Source: Roseiarcus sp963787135 | GTDB taxonomy: Bacteria; Pseudomonadota; Alphaproteobacteria; Rhizobiales; Beijerinckiaceae | NCBI GenBank assembly: GCA_963787135.1 | Contig: CAWBBW010000025.1 | Location: 48,014-112,013 of the forward strand | DNA length: 64,000 nucleotides | Reading direction: 5' to 3' | Part shown: positions 9,501-17,511 of the stretch, piece by piece | How the letters are laid out: each line of letters opens with the position of its first letter | Numbering within the stretch: position 1 is the stretch's first letter | The notes under the pieces: generated by a model | Seen by the model: only the letters and a program-made list of their open reading frames with translations | Told to the model about the DNA's origin: nothing | The model's database searches: none | Translations under genes and position numbers: made by a program

Positions 9501-9651
9501 GCACCACCATGGTCTTGACGGTGAAGTCCGGATCCTCGCTGCGCCCGAGCCGGAGGTACGACCAGACGCCCGCGACCACGATGACCAGCATAAAATAGGT
9601 CACCAGCGAACGATGGCGGATCGCCCAATCGGTGAGGTTGAAGCGGTTCAT
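6523..9651 (-). CDS. RND efflux transporter permease, HAE-1-like
   Basis: A 1042-residue inner-membrane pump of the RND superfamily with the expected two repeats: TM1 near residues 14-32, a large periplasmic loop, TM2-6 near 335-480, then the second half with TM8-12 near 855-1000. TM4 carries the paired acidic residues GLLVDDAMITIE used for proton relay. It uses proton import to export drugs or other hydrophobic compounds through a tripartite complex. Its ATG overlaps the stop of the adaptor gene (ATGA), so the two form one operon. No outer-membrane channel is encoded nearby, so a TolC-like protein from elsewhere must serve. A divergent TetR regulator probably controls it. Confidence 0.93.
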   Translation of the reverse strand: MNRFNLTDWAIRHRSLVTYFMLVIVVAGVWSYLRLGRSEDPDFTVKTMVVQVAWPGATVGDTLEQITDRLERKLEETPNLDYLKSYTTPGQATVFVNLKNSTPAARVPDIWYQVRKKVGDIRNELPQGIVGPGFNDEFGDTYGIVYGFTADGFSHRELKDAVDDVRKQLLELPDISKIDVLGAQDERINVEFSTEQLAGLGIDRAALIAALNAQNAVTPQGVVQTGDEKILVRVSGAFRSEQDILAVNFVANGRIIRLGDIARVTRGPADPAQPMFRVNGRQGIGLAIAMRKGGDILALGRNVERAMTEIKANLPVGIEPTLIADQPVTVEHAVADFMEALWEAIAIVLGVSLVALGLRAGAVVALSIPLVLAAVFVTMMSVGIDLQRISLGALIISLGLLVDDAMITIESMVTRLERGDEKEQAATFAYSSTAFPRLAGTLVTIAAFVPIGFAHSAAGEYTFSIFAVVAIALIGSWCVAALFTPLLGVWVLKKPKTAHPEEPGPIMRVFRRFLAMAMQARWVTVVATLALFGLGLYGMGFVPQQFFPSSDRPELLVDLQLPENASITATKDVSARLDKLLKDDQDVDHWSTYVGEGAVRFYLPLNVQLPNDFFSQAVVVTKGLEQRERVKAKLERALAADFPNVVGRVYPLELGPPVGWPLQYRVSGRDTEQVRAIASRVAELVGSAPGAANVNYNWIGPARTVRIQVDQDQARLLGLSSQELALAVNAVVSGVTATQVRSGIWLVDVLVRASADERMSLSTIRTLQVPLPNGKTVPLSQIASVKYGQEYPIVWRRDRLPTVTVQADLAPGTQAATVVQSLKPQIAALNASLPSGYHVSVGGSVEESDKAQTSVLAVVPLMLVIMLTVLMFQLQRFSSVFLVLSVAPMGVIGVVAALLIADKPLGFVAILGVLALTGMIARNSVILINQIETDKAKGLHPWDAVVDATSHRVRPILLTASAAILGMIPIAPTVFWGPMAYAIMGGLAGATALTLVFLPALYVAWFRIKKPGPDAGQTMDLGHFEPLGRGEAVKDEDVLEHA

Positions 9652-10725
9652 GAGGCTGCTCCCTGGAGGCGGACCTTCTGGCCGGGGTGCAGCGTCTGCA
9701 CGCCGGCGGTGACGACGAACTCACCTGTATTCAGCCCTTTGCTGATCACCACGTCGGCCTGGTCGTATCGAGCGACCTCTACGCCGCGCAGGGACACCGT
9801 CTTGCTCTTTGGATCGACTATCCACACGGCCGGACGCCCGTCGGTCTCGGTGAGCGCGCTCGCCGGCACCTCGACGCCGGGCGGCGCGGTCAGCCGGATG
9901 CGGCCGAGCACAGTGTCTCCGAGCTTCATGCCCGGCGGCGGATCGGTGATCCCGACCTTGACCTGAAACGTCCGGGTCGTGGAATCCGCCTGGGGCGCAA
10001 TCTCCCGCACCTCGCCGGTCGCCTTCACCTGCGGGTCGTTGGTGAGGGCGATCTCGACGTGCGGGTCCTGCGGCGGGCCATTCCGGATGAGTTGCTCGGG
10101 GACGTCGAAGACGGCGTCGCGTCCGCCCTCACGCGCGAGCTGCGCAACCATCTGCCCGGCGCGCACGACCTCGCCAGGTTCGGCGCCGACCGCGGTGACA
10201 GCGCCCGGAGCGTCGGCAGCCAACACCGTGTAGCTCTGCTGTTCCCGCGCGGTCCGCGCCTGCGCTTGAGCGGAGTTCGACCTGAGCCTGGGCGGTCAGG
10301 AGCCTCTGCTCAGCGTCGTCGAAATTGGCGCGGGGGGTCCAGCCATCCTTCAGGAGTTGCTGTTGCCGCGAGAAGATGAGGCGCGCCTCGGCCAGCGTCG
10401 CCTCGGCCGAGGCGAGATTGGCTTCCGCCGATTGCCGCGCGTTCTGCTGGATCTGCGGATCGAGCCTGGCGACAATCTGGCCTGCGGCGACCTTGTCGCC
10501 CACGTGAACGGGCCGCTCGATCATCCGTCCGTCGAGGCGAAAAGCGAGGCTGGCCTCATCCTTCGCGCGGACCTGGCCGGTGAGCGAAACGATCTCGCCT
10601 TCCGCGCCATCATGGACGGTGACCGTCCGAACCGGCCTGGCCTCCGAGGTCGGCGGCGCCGCTTGATTGCAGCCCGTAACGGCCGCCGCGATCAGGGCCG
10701 CTATTGCAATTCGAGACGTGAACAT
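9648..10725 (-). pseudogene. RND efflux periplasmic adaptor, interrupted by one extra base
   Basis: Two frames together encode an HlyD/AcrA-type membrane-fusion protein of about 358 residues. The first begins at ATG 10725 (GAAAGGCGG upstream), with a lipoprotein signal ending VTGC, the biotinyl-lipoyl half-motif (VGDKVAAGQIVARLD) and a coiled-coil. Near 10272-10273 one extra C on the coding strand (GG on the plus strand) shifts the frame. Deleting it restores VELAQAQARTAREQQ and continues into YTVLAADAPG, the second lipoyl half and the barrel. If the shift is real the pump lacks its adaptor; the otherwise clean frame makes a sequencing error equally likely. It sits directly upstream of the permease and is coupled to it. 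Confidence 0.85.
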
Positions 10726-10816
10726 TGGCGCCGCCTTTCGCAGGAACGCTAAAGTGAGCTTCTGCCTGCAAGAGCTGGACGACCGGGTTGCGCTGAGGTG
10801 CTCTGGCCGCCGGAAA

Positions 10817-10862
10817 CTTGCATTACATAGTGCAGTGTATTGAATTGCACTAGTAAGTGCAA
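10817..10862. promoter_or_regulatory. operator/promoter copy 1 for the efflux operon
   Basis: A 46-bp unit that recurs exactly 150 bp downstream with 39 of 46 bases identical. It contains the palindrome TTGCAC-N6-GTGCAA (10845-10862) and an additional half-site TTGCATTACATAG. On the minus strand, TTGCAC (10862-10857) and TACACT (10839-10834) lie 17 bp apart and can be the -35 and -10 of the adaptor-permease operon, with the palindrome covering the -35. This fits an operator for the divergent TetR protein. Binding is inferred, not shown. Confidence 0.65.
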
Positions 10863-10966
10863 CAATGATTTTCAGATGGGCCTTCAAAAAAATTCGATCA
10901 ACTATTCCTGGCTGGGCATGGCGGCCCGAACCCGTGGGAGTCGCGCCGGCGCGCCTCACCTCCGGG

Positions 10967-11012
10967 CTTGCATTACATAGCACTGTGTATTAAGTTGCAC
11001 TTCTAAGTGCAA
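10967..11012. promoter_or_regulatory. operator/promoter copy 2, in front of the TetR gene
   Basis: The second copy of the 46-bp unit, with palindrome TTGCAC-N6-GTGCAA at 10995-11012, ends 13 bp before the regulator's ATG. On the plus strand TTGCAT and TAAGTT at 17 bp spacing could be a promoter overlapped by the palindrome, which would give autorepression. The equal arrangement in both copies suggests that one arose by duplication of the other. Confidence 0.6.
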
Positions 11013-11025
11013 AAGGACTCTTGTG

Positions 11026-11691
11026 ATGGAGCTTCCAAAAACATCGAACGGGACGGTCCCGAAGGTCATTGCCCGCGGGGCATCGCGGGAAGCGATCGTT
11101 GAAGCCGCCACTCGCCTGTTCCTGGAACACGGGTTTGGTTCGGTGAGCATGGACGAACTGGCCGAGGCCGCCGGCCTGGCCAGGCGGACGCTGTACAACC
11201 AGTTCACGAGCAAGGAGGAAATCTTCCGCGAGATGCTCCTCAGGGTGTCGGGGCACCTCGAGGAGGTATTTCCGCCTGGCATTGAAACCCAAGGCGGCGT
11301 CGAGGAGGTGCTGCGCCTCATCGCGCGCATGATTCTCGAGCTCCACGGGCGCCCGGAATACCTCGGGTTCCTGCGCATGGTGGTTGCCGACGCCCGCCAG
11401 TTTCCCTGGATAGCGGAGGAGTTCGCCGCCGTCATGGACCCTCAAACCGAGCGGCTCGCGCGATACCTCGCCCACTTGACTGCCTTAGGCGTGCTTGAAT
11501 GTCACAATCCTACGCTGGCGGCTCACCAGTTCATGGGGATCCTCAACGAATTCTCTCTGTGGCCCTGGATGATGGGTCGCGAGCGCCTGGCGGTCCCCGC
11601 CGAAGAGGTTGTCGAAGAGACAGTCCGGATGTTCCTTCGAAATTACCGCCGCCCGCGCTCGGACGAAGCGCATCATGACGCCGCCGCATGA
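11026..11691 (+). CDS. TetR/AcrR family repressor, AefR-like
   Basis: A 221-residue regulator. The N-terminal helix-turn-helix is typical (AATRLFLEHGFGSVSMDELA, then AGLARRTLYNQF), and the C-terminal half is the ligand-binding type seen in the AefR/AcrR group (ILELHGRPEYLGFLRMVVADA). It is divergent from the RND pump operon and separated from it by two copies of a palindromic 46-bp unit, so it most likely represses both the pump and itself. The ATG at 11026 has AAAGGA about 10 nt upstream; a GTG immediately before it is an alternative start. The C-terminal tail is His/Ala rich and not recognised. Confidence 0.88.
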   Translation: MELPKTSNGTVPKVIARGASREAIVEAATRLFLEHGFGSVSMDELAEAAGLARRTLYNQFTSKEEIFREMLLRVSGHLEEVFPPGIETQGGVEEVLRLIARMILELHGRPEYLGFLRMVVADARQFPWIAEEFAAVMDPQTERLARYLAHLTALGVLECHNPTLAAHQFMGILNEFSLWPWMMGRERLAVPAEEVVEETVRMFLRNYRRPRSDEAHHDAAA

Positions 11692-11996
11692 TTACAGCTC
11701 ATCTCGTGATATAAGTTCCGTCTATCGGGGTCGATCGCAAAAGAGAGTACCGCTGGCAGGAAAACCGCTCGACGCGCCTGCCGGAGATTGTGCTAGATTG
11801 CACGGCGTCTGAGGGCGGCCGTGTCGAAGACCCGGAAGATTCCCAGCGATAAGCGGCCTTCGCCGCGAGTTCGTTGAACCACGAGTTCGCGCGCTGCCGC
11901 CAGGCTCGCACCGACCGACTTTACGTTCAAAACGAAAGCAGATGATGGCGGAGCGCAGCTGACTTTATCGGGGCCGCTTGCACGGACTGTACGACA
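11692..11996. other. intergenic gap before lutA
   Basis: About 305 bp between the end of the TetR gene and lutA. Frames on the minus strand here have no convincing start, ribosome site or family likeness. It presumably holds the lutABC promoter, but no clear -35/-10 pair or palindromic operator for a GntR/LutR-type regulator was recognised. Confidence 0.4.
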
Positions 11997-12740
11997 ATGC
12001 GCATCGGGCTTTTCATCCCTTGCTACATCGACGCCTTTTTCCCAGAGGTCGGCATCGCGACACTGGAGCTCCTGGAGCGGTTCGATCACGAGGTCGTCTA
12101 TCCGCGTGACCAGACCTGCTGCGGACAGCCGATGGCGAACAGCGGGTTCAACGCCGATTGCGCCGCCACCGAAGCGTTGTTCGTGCGGAATTTTTCCGGC
12201 TTCGACTATGTCGTCGCTCCCTCCGGCAGCTGTGTGCACCACGTGCGCGACAATTTTGATGCGGTCGAACAGACGGCCGAGGTCAAAGAAGTTCGCACCC
12301 GCACCTACGAACTTGTCGAATTCCTGCACGACATCCAAAAGGCCGATGCGTTTCCATGGGCCAAGTTTCCGCACCGGGTCGGATTGCACAACAGCTGCGG
12401 CACGCTGCGGCAGCTCAAACACGCGTCGCCCTCGGAATTGCGCGAGCCGTTCTATTCCAAGCCTTTGGATCTTCTGTCCAAGGTCGAAGGTATCGAGTTC
12501 GTCACGCCGTCGCGGCCCGATGAGTGCTGTGGCTTCGGCGGCACTTTCTCGGTCTTCGAGGAGGTCGTCTCCGCGAAGATGGGCTATGACAAGGTCAGTG
12601 ATCATGCTCGCGCCGGCGCCGAGTACATCGTGTCGGCCGACACCTCCTGTCTGATGCACCAGCAGGGCTGCGCCGAGCGGATCGGCGTCCCAATAAAGTT
12701 CATCCATGTCGCCGAGATCCTGAACGGAGCCAGCGCATGA
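11997..12740 (+). CDS. lutA: L-lactate utilisation protein LutA (CCG-domain Fe-S protein)
   Basis: A 247-residue cytoplasmic protein with two cysteine-rich CCG domains: TCCGQP near residue 41 and ECCGFGGTFS near 180, plus an SGSC motif near 75 and SCG near 133. These are the cluster-binding signatures of LutA/YkgE, also found in heterodisulfide reductase and glycolate oxidase subunits. With LutB and LutC it forms the non-FMN L-lactate dehydrogenase complex that oxidises L-lactate to pyruvate. The length matches the family (about 240). The stop overlaps the lutB start (ATGA). No ribosome site is evident before the ATG, and the gene is first in the operon. Confidence 0.93.
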   Translation: MRIGLFIPCYIDAFFPEVGIATLELLERFDHEVVYPRDQTCCGQPMANSGFNADCAATEALFVRNFSGFDYVVAPSGSCVHHVRDNFDAVEQTAEVKEVRTRTYELVEFLHDIQKADAFPWAKFPHRVGLHNSCGTLRQLKHASPSELREPFYSKPLDLLSKVEGIEFVTPSRPDECCGFGGTFSVFEEVVSAKMGYDKVSDHARAGAEYIVSADTSCLMHQQGCAERIGVPIKFIHVAEILNGASA

Positions 12741-14275
12741 GCGACCCGCCCGGCATGCTGCATCCCGAGCTGCTGGCGAAGGGCGGTGCAGATTCGATCG
12801 AGCGCGACGGCCGCCGCCTGGATCATGCTGAAGGAAGCTCGAAGCCGTTGCGGGCGACACCCGAACCGCAGCCGCGCGGCGCAAAGATCCACGGCAATCG
12901 ACCAGTCGACCAGGCGGAAGCGGCCGCCCGCTTCATTGCTGCGCCCGAGCACGAGAAGATGCATGACGAGCGGCTCTGGGATTTGCGGCAGAAGCGCGAC
13001 CGCGAAATGCATGGCATTCCCGAGTGGGAGGAGCTTCGGTCGCTTGCTTCCGCAATCAAGGAGCACACGCTCACCCGCCTCGACGAATACCTCGATCGGT
13101 TCGAGGCCAACGCGCGCTCGAACGGTGTCCATGTGCATTGGGCGCGCGACGCGGCGGAGCATAACCGGATCGTCCACGGCATTCTCAAGGACCACGGCGC
13201 CAAATCCCTGATCAAGAGCAAGTCAATGCTCACCGAGGAATGCGGTTTCCGGCCCTACATGGCCTCGGTCGGCATCGAGGTGATTGAGACGGACCTCGGC
13301 GAGCGCATCCAGCAGCTCGACAACGAAGATCCGAGCCACGTGGTCGTGCCTGCGGTGCACAAGCTGAGAACCGACGTCGCGCAGGTCTTCTCCAGGACGA
13401 TCGGAACCGATCCCGGCAACAGCGACGTGCACTACCTGGCGGAATCGCAGCGTGAGGCGACCCGTCCGTTGATCCTCAAAGCCGACGCCGGGATGACCGG
13501 GTGCAATTTCGCGGTCGCCGAGACTGGCAGCGCTGTCGTCTGTACCAACGAAGGCAATGCCGATCTCTCGGCCAACGTGCCGAAACTGCATATCGCCTCT
13601 GTAGGCATCGAGAAAATCATCCCGCGGCTTGAGCATCTTGCGGTGTTCGTGCGGCTCTTGTCGCGCAGCGCGCTGGGCTCGCCGATAACGCAATACACCT
13701 CGCACTTCCGTGGCCCTCGAGAGGGCGGCGAGATGCACTTCGTGCTCGTCGACAACGGTCGCTCAGAGCGTCTCGGCATGACGGAGTTCTGGACATCGCT
13801 CAAATGCATCCGCTGCGGCGCGTGCATGAACACCTGCCCGGTCTATCGGCGCAGCGGGGGCCTAAGCTACGGCGCCACCTATTCCGGTCCCATTGGCCTC
13901 ATCATCGATCCGACCTTCAACGCGCGCAAATACAGCAATCTGCCATTCGCCTCCACGCTTAATGGAAGCTGCAGCAATGTCTGTCCGGTGAAGATCAACA
14001 TTCACGAGCAGATCTACGCCTGGCGGCGTGAACTCGTGAAGCGGCACGAGGTCCCGTTCGCCAAGAAAGCCGCGATGAAGGCGGCCGGCGAGCTGCTCTC
14101 GCGCCCGGCGACCTATCGTGCTGCGATCGCAGCGGCCGACATCGCACTCGCCCATCTGCCGCGCTTCGTCATCTACAACGGCCTCAACGCCTGGGGTAAA
14201 CATCGCGAGGTCCCGCATCCGCCCAAGCAGTCTTTCCACAGCTGGCATCGTGCGAATCGCGGAGACAAGGGATGA
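12737..14275 (+). CDS. lutB: L-lactate utilisation protein LutB (Fe-S/LUD protein)
   Basis: A 512-residue protein. The middle is a LUD domain (about residues 120-330, with ADAGMTGCNFAVAETG). It is followed by two 4Fe-4S sites: CIRCGACMNTCP near residue 356 and a partial second one, CSNVCP near 414. This matches LutB/YkgF, the electron-carrying subunit of the lactate-oxidising complex. It is somewhat longer than usual (about 470), because of a charged N-terminal stretch of about 50 residues that is not recognised. An internal start is possible, but the ATG given overlaps the lutA stop by 4 nt and is preferred. It also overlaps lutC by 4 nt. Confidence 0.92.
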   Translation: MSDPPGMLHPELLAKGGADSIERDGRRLDHAEGSSKPLRATPEPQPRGAKIHGNRPVDQAEAAARFIAAPEHEKMHDERLWDLRQKRDREMHGIPEWEELRSLASAIKEHTLTRLDEYLDRFEANARSNGVHVHWARDAAEHNRIVHGILKDHGAKSLIKSKSMLTEECGFRPYMASVGIEVIETDLGERIQQLDNEDPSHVVVPAVHKLRTDVAQVFSRTIGTDPGNSDVHYLAESQREATRPLILKADAGMTGCNFAVAETGSAVVCTNEGNADLSANVPKLHIASVGIEKIIPRLEHLAVFVRLLSRSALGSPITQYTSHFRGPREGGEMHFVLVDNGRSERLGMTEFWTSLKCIRCGACMNTCPVYRRSGGLSYGATYSGPIGLIIDPTFNARKYSNLPFASTLNGSCSNVCPVKINIHEQIYAWRRELVKRHEVPFAKKAAMKAAGELLSRPATYRAAIAAADIALAHLPRFVIYNGLNAWGKHREVPHPPKQSFHSWHRANRGDKG

Positions 14276-14883
14276 GCAGCCGCGACGAGATTTTCGCAAC
14301 GATCCGCGCCAACCGGCCGCAGGTCGACCGGCCGCTGCCAACAGTTCCTTTGTTCGACGCCAGCCCGCCGCCTTCCCTTTTGGCAGCATTCAGAGAGAGC
14401 CTTGAGCGCATGGGCGGGCTGTTTCTTGATCCGCCGGCGGCAGGCGATGTCCTCGCGCCGGTTCGAACAAGAATCGCCAGCGCTAAAATCGTGTGCTCAA
14501 TGGCGCCGGAAATCGAGGGCAACCTGGACATTGCCCGGATTAGCGCCCCGCAGGATCTGGCGGACGTCGATTTCGCGATTGTACGCGCCGCTTTCGCAGT
14601 CGCGGAGACCGGCTCGATCCTCCTCGGCGACAAGGACCTCCGCGTCAATGCCGTCGCTTATCTCGCGCAGCACCTGATCGTTCTGCTCGACCCCGCCGAC
14701 ATCGTCGTCAACCTCCATCACGCTTATCGCCGGCCGGAGCTTCGAAACGGCAACTATGCCGCCTTCCACACCGGTCCATCGGCCACGGCAGATATCGAGG
14801 GGGTATTGATTCACGGCGCCCAGGGCGTGCGCTCGCTTTCCGTCCTGCCCGTCGCACGAGAGCGGGCGCTGTCCAGCAGCTGA
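14272..14883 (+). CDS. lutC: L-lactate utilisation protein LutC (LUD domain)
   Basis: A 203-residue LUD-domain protein (DUF162), with the family features VDFAIVRAAFAVAETGSIL in the middle and a C-terminal segment FHTGPSATADIEGVLIHGAQG. It is the third subunit of the LutABC L-lactate oxidation complex. Its start overlaps the lutB stop (ATGA), so all three genes are translated as one unit. No lactate permease and no GntR regulator are found beside the operon, unlike in many other genomes. Confidence 0.92.
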   Translation: MSSRDEIFATIRANRPQVDRPLPTVPLFDASPPPSLLAAFRESLERMGGLFLDPPAAGDVLAPVRTRIASAKIVCSMAPEIEGNLDIARISAPQDLADVDFAIVRAAFAVAETGSILLGDKDLRVNAVAYLAQHLIVLLDPADIVVNLHHAYRRPELRNGNYAAFHTGPSATADIEGVLIHGAQGVRSLSVLPVARERALSSS

Positions 14884-15002
14884 TTCCACCTGACCCTTTG
14901 GCGCCGCCTTTCGCAGTCCCTCATCCTCGGACGCATGCGCCGGCTGCATAGCACAAATGCAAAATGTGCGACTTGCACGGCGGCTCGCTCACCCTATTTA
15001 AC

Positions 15003-15176
15003 CACCTGTTACCTTCCTGATAGTTCCGAATTATCGCCCTGTTACGACCCTGTTATTTTACTCTCGTGACGCATCGAGAGTTTTCTGGAATCGATTGAAA
15101 ATATTGATCTTTGCCATTCGACAGCTCGCGCAGAAATCGCGAGCGCTCCCTGTTCTCTCCCTGCTAGCAGGGAGTT
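15003..15176. repeat. CCTGTTA-type intergenic element, copy A
   Basis: A non-coding block in the convergent gap between lutC and ligA. It begins with three spaced CCTGTTA motifs (CCTGTTACC, TTATCGCCCTGTTA, CCTGTTATTT) and ends, about 150 bp later, with the perfect hairpin CTCCCTGCTAGCAGGGAG (15157-15174). A second hairpin (GCTCGCG..CGCGAGC) lies before the end. The same order and nearly the same spacing recur at 55641-55831. No reading frame is credible. The rest of the gap (14884-15002 and 15177-15226) shows nothing recognisable. Confidence 0.6.
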
Positions 15177-15226
15177 CAGCCGCGGCCGCTGGCCGCCGGA
15201 CCGAATCCAAGCCATGCGAAATGGCC

Positions 15227-17314
15227 CTACCCGGCGGCCGAGCGCCGGATCCATTCCTCCTCGTCGATCGTCTCGACGCCGAGTTCGCGCGCCGTGGTCA
15301 GCTTCGAGCCTGCCCCGGGGCCGGCGACGACGAGGTCGGTCTTCGCGGAGATCGAGCCCGACACTTTCGCGCCCAGCCGCTCGGCCATGGCCTTGGCTTC
15401 GTCGCGGGTCATTTTCTCGAGCGACCCGGTGAAGACGATGGTCTTGCCGGCGAGCGGATGGCCGGCGGCGATCGCCGCCATCGGCTCGACCGTGATCTCC
15501 TTCATGAGCGCGTCGAGCACGGCCTCGTTGCGCTCCTCGGCGAAGAAATCCGCAATCGTCTCGGCGACCACCGGACCGATGCCCTCGACGGCGCCAAGCT
15601 CCTCCGCCGCGTTCGGAGCGCGGGCGGCGGCGCGAAAGGACCCCCATTCGCCGTAATGACGCGCGAGCCGGCGCGCGTTGGTCTCGCCGACATGGCGGAT
15701 GCCGAGCGCGAACAGGAAGCGGTTCAGCGCGATCGTGCGCCGCGCGTCGATCGCGTCGAAGAGGTTGCTGACCGACGTTTCGCCGAAGCCTTCCCATTCG
15801 CGCAAAGGCTGGCGCCCCTTCCCGTCGCGCGCGCTAAGCGTGAAGATGTCGGCGGGCGTCCGGATCAGGCCCTCCTTGAAGAAGAGCTCGATCTGCTTGT
15901 CGCCGAGCCCCTCGATGTCGAAAGCGTTGCGAGAGCAGAAATGCTTGAGCCCCTCGACCGCCTGGGCGGCGCAGACGAGATGCCCGGTGCAGCGTCGCAC
16001 CACGTCGGCGACGCCGGTCTTCTCGTCGATCTCGCGCAGCGCAGCCGAGCCGCAAACCGGGCAGACGTGTGGGAAGACGTAGGGCTCGGCGCCAGCAGGC
16101 CGCTTGTCGAGCACGACTTCGAGAATCTGCGGGATCACGTCCCCCGCGCGCTGCACGACGACGGTGTCGCCGATGCGCACGTCCTTGCGCGCGATCTCGT
16201 CCTCGTTGTGGAGCGTGGCGTTCTGGACGACGACGCCGCCGACCGTGACCGGCTTCAGTTTGGCGACCGGCGTCAGCGCGCCCGTGCGTCCGACCTGAAT
16301 CTCGATACCCTCGAGCACGGTCGTCGCGCGCTCCGCCGGGAACTTGTGCGCGACCGCCCAGCGGGGACTGCGCGAGACGAAACCCAGCCGCTGCTGAAGC
16401 GCAAGGTCGTCGACCTTGTAGACCACGCCGTCGATGTCGTAGCCGAGGTTCGCGCGCTCGGCCTCGATCGTCCGGTAGTGCGCCAGCATCTCCCCGGCCG
16501 TCCGGCAGAGCCTGGTCAGCGGGTTGGTCGGCAGGCCGAAGCGCTGCATTGCGTGGATCGCCCCGAGCTGCGTCGTCGCGAACGGCTCGCTGACCTCCCC
16601 CCAGGCGTAGGCGAAGAAGGCAAGCGGCCGCGACGCGGTGATGCGAGGATCGAGCTGCCGCAGCGAGCCGGCGGCGAAGTTGCGCGGATTGGCGTAGATC
16701 GGCTTCCCCGCCTCGGCCTGGCGGGCGTTGAGGGCTTCGAAGTCGGCGTGGCGCATGTAGATTTCGCCGCGCGCCTCGAAGATGCGCGGCGCGCCGTCGA
16801 GCCGGTTCGGGATCGCACGAATTGTGCGCACGTTGGCGGTGACGTCCTCGCCCTCGAAGCCGTCGCCGCGCGTCGCCGCCCGCACGAGTTCGCCGTTCTC
16901 ATAGCGCAGGTTGCAGGAGAGGCCGTCGATTTTCGGCTCCGCGGCCATGGCGAGCGGCGCATCTACGGGCATGCCAAGAAAGCGCCGCACACGGGCGCAG
17001 AATTCCTCGACCTCCTCGTCGGCGAAGATGTTGCCGAGCGAGAGCATCGGCACGGCGTGCCGGACCTTGGCGAATTTCTCCGACGGCGCCGCGCCGACCT
17101 TGCGATTGGCCGATTCCGCGTCGGCGAGTTCGGGAAAGGCGGCCTCGAGCGCGCTGTAGCGGCGGCGCAGCTCGTCATAAGCCGCGTCGGAAATCGTCGG
17201 CGCGTCCTCGCCATGATAGCGCCGGTCGTGCTCGGCGATCTCGGCCCCGAGCCGCTGATGTTGGGCCCGCGACTCGGCAAGGGTCGGCTTGGACCCTGTC
17301 GGCTTTTTCGTCAT
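15227..17314 (-). CDS. ligA: NAD+-dependent DNA ligase LigA
   Basis: A 695-residue essential replication and repair enzyme that seals nicks using NAD+. The domains are in the usual order: the Ia domain (DRRYHGEDAPTISDAAYDEL) that binds NMN; the adenylation domain with the catalytic Lys128 in EPKIDG; the OB fold (KVEPV-like region with GGVVVQNATLHN); a Zn finger (CPVCG plus two later Cys); the helix-hairpin-helix region; and a C-terminal BRCT domain (GKTIVFTGSLEKMTRDEA). The length matches the family. The ATG at 17314 is the only good start. It stands alone, convergent with lutABC. Confidence 0.98.
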   Translation of the reverse strand: MTKKPTGSKPTLAESRAQHQRLGAEIAEHDRRYHGEDAPTISDAAYDELRRRYSALEAAFPELADAESANRKVGAAPSEKFAKVRHAVPMLSLGNIFADEEVEEFCARVRRFLGMPVDAPLAMAAEPKIDGLSCNLRYENGELVRAATRGDGFEGEDVTANVRTIRAIPNRLDGAPRIFEARGEIYMRHADFEALNARQAEAGKPIYANPRNFAAGSLRQLDPRITASRPLAFFAYAWGEVSEPFATTQLGAIHAMQRFGLPTNPLTRLCRTAGEMLAHYRTIEAERANLGYDIDGVVYKVDDLALQQRLGFVSRSPRWAVAHKFPAERATTVLEGIEIQVGRTGALTPVAKLKPVTVGGVVVQNATLHNEDEIARKDVRIGDTVVVQRAGDVIPQILEVVLDKRPAGAEPYVFPHVCPVCGSAALREIDEKTGVADVVRRCTGHLVCAAQAVEGLKHFCSRNAFDIEGLGDKQIELFFKEGLIRTPADIFTLSARDGKGRQPLREWEGFGETSVSNLFDAIDARRTIALNRFLFALGIRHVGETNARRLARHYGEWGSFRAAARAPNAAEELGAVEGIGPVVAETIADFFAEERNEAVLDALMKEITVEPMAAIAAGHPLAGKTIVFTGSLEKMTRDEAKAMAERLGAKVSGSISAKTDLVVAGPGAGSKLTTARELGVETIDEEEWIRRSAAG

Positions 17315-17511
17315 GGGCCGAAGCTAGCGCAGGGTAGGGGCCGACGGAAGGCGAGTGGGCGTCTCAGGGGCGCGGTCCGGAGGGCCCAGATAACACCGGC
17401 AAGCGCAGCCCTTCGACCTGATGGCAGGCCGGCGGGGCCGCATCCTCGGCTTTTGGCGCTGGCTCTCGCTCCGCTAGGTTTCGCCGTCACCCGAATCTGG
17501 CCGCCGCGCCC

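Noticed and set aside
8095..9966. 623-codon plus-strand frame
   Set aside because: It lies antisense to the RND permease. High-GC codon use opens the opposite frame; the product is Asp/Arg/His rich without any family likeness.
11793..12884. 363-codon minus-strand frame over lutA
   Set aside because: It is antisense to lutA, whose CCG motifs are complete; the part in the gap before lutA has no recognisable domain.
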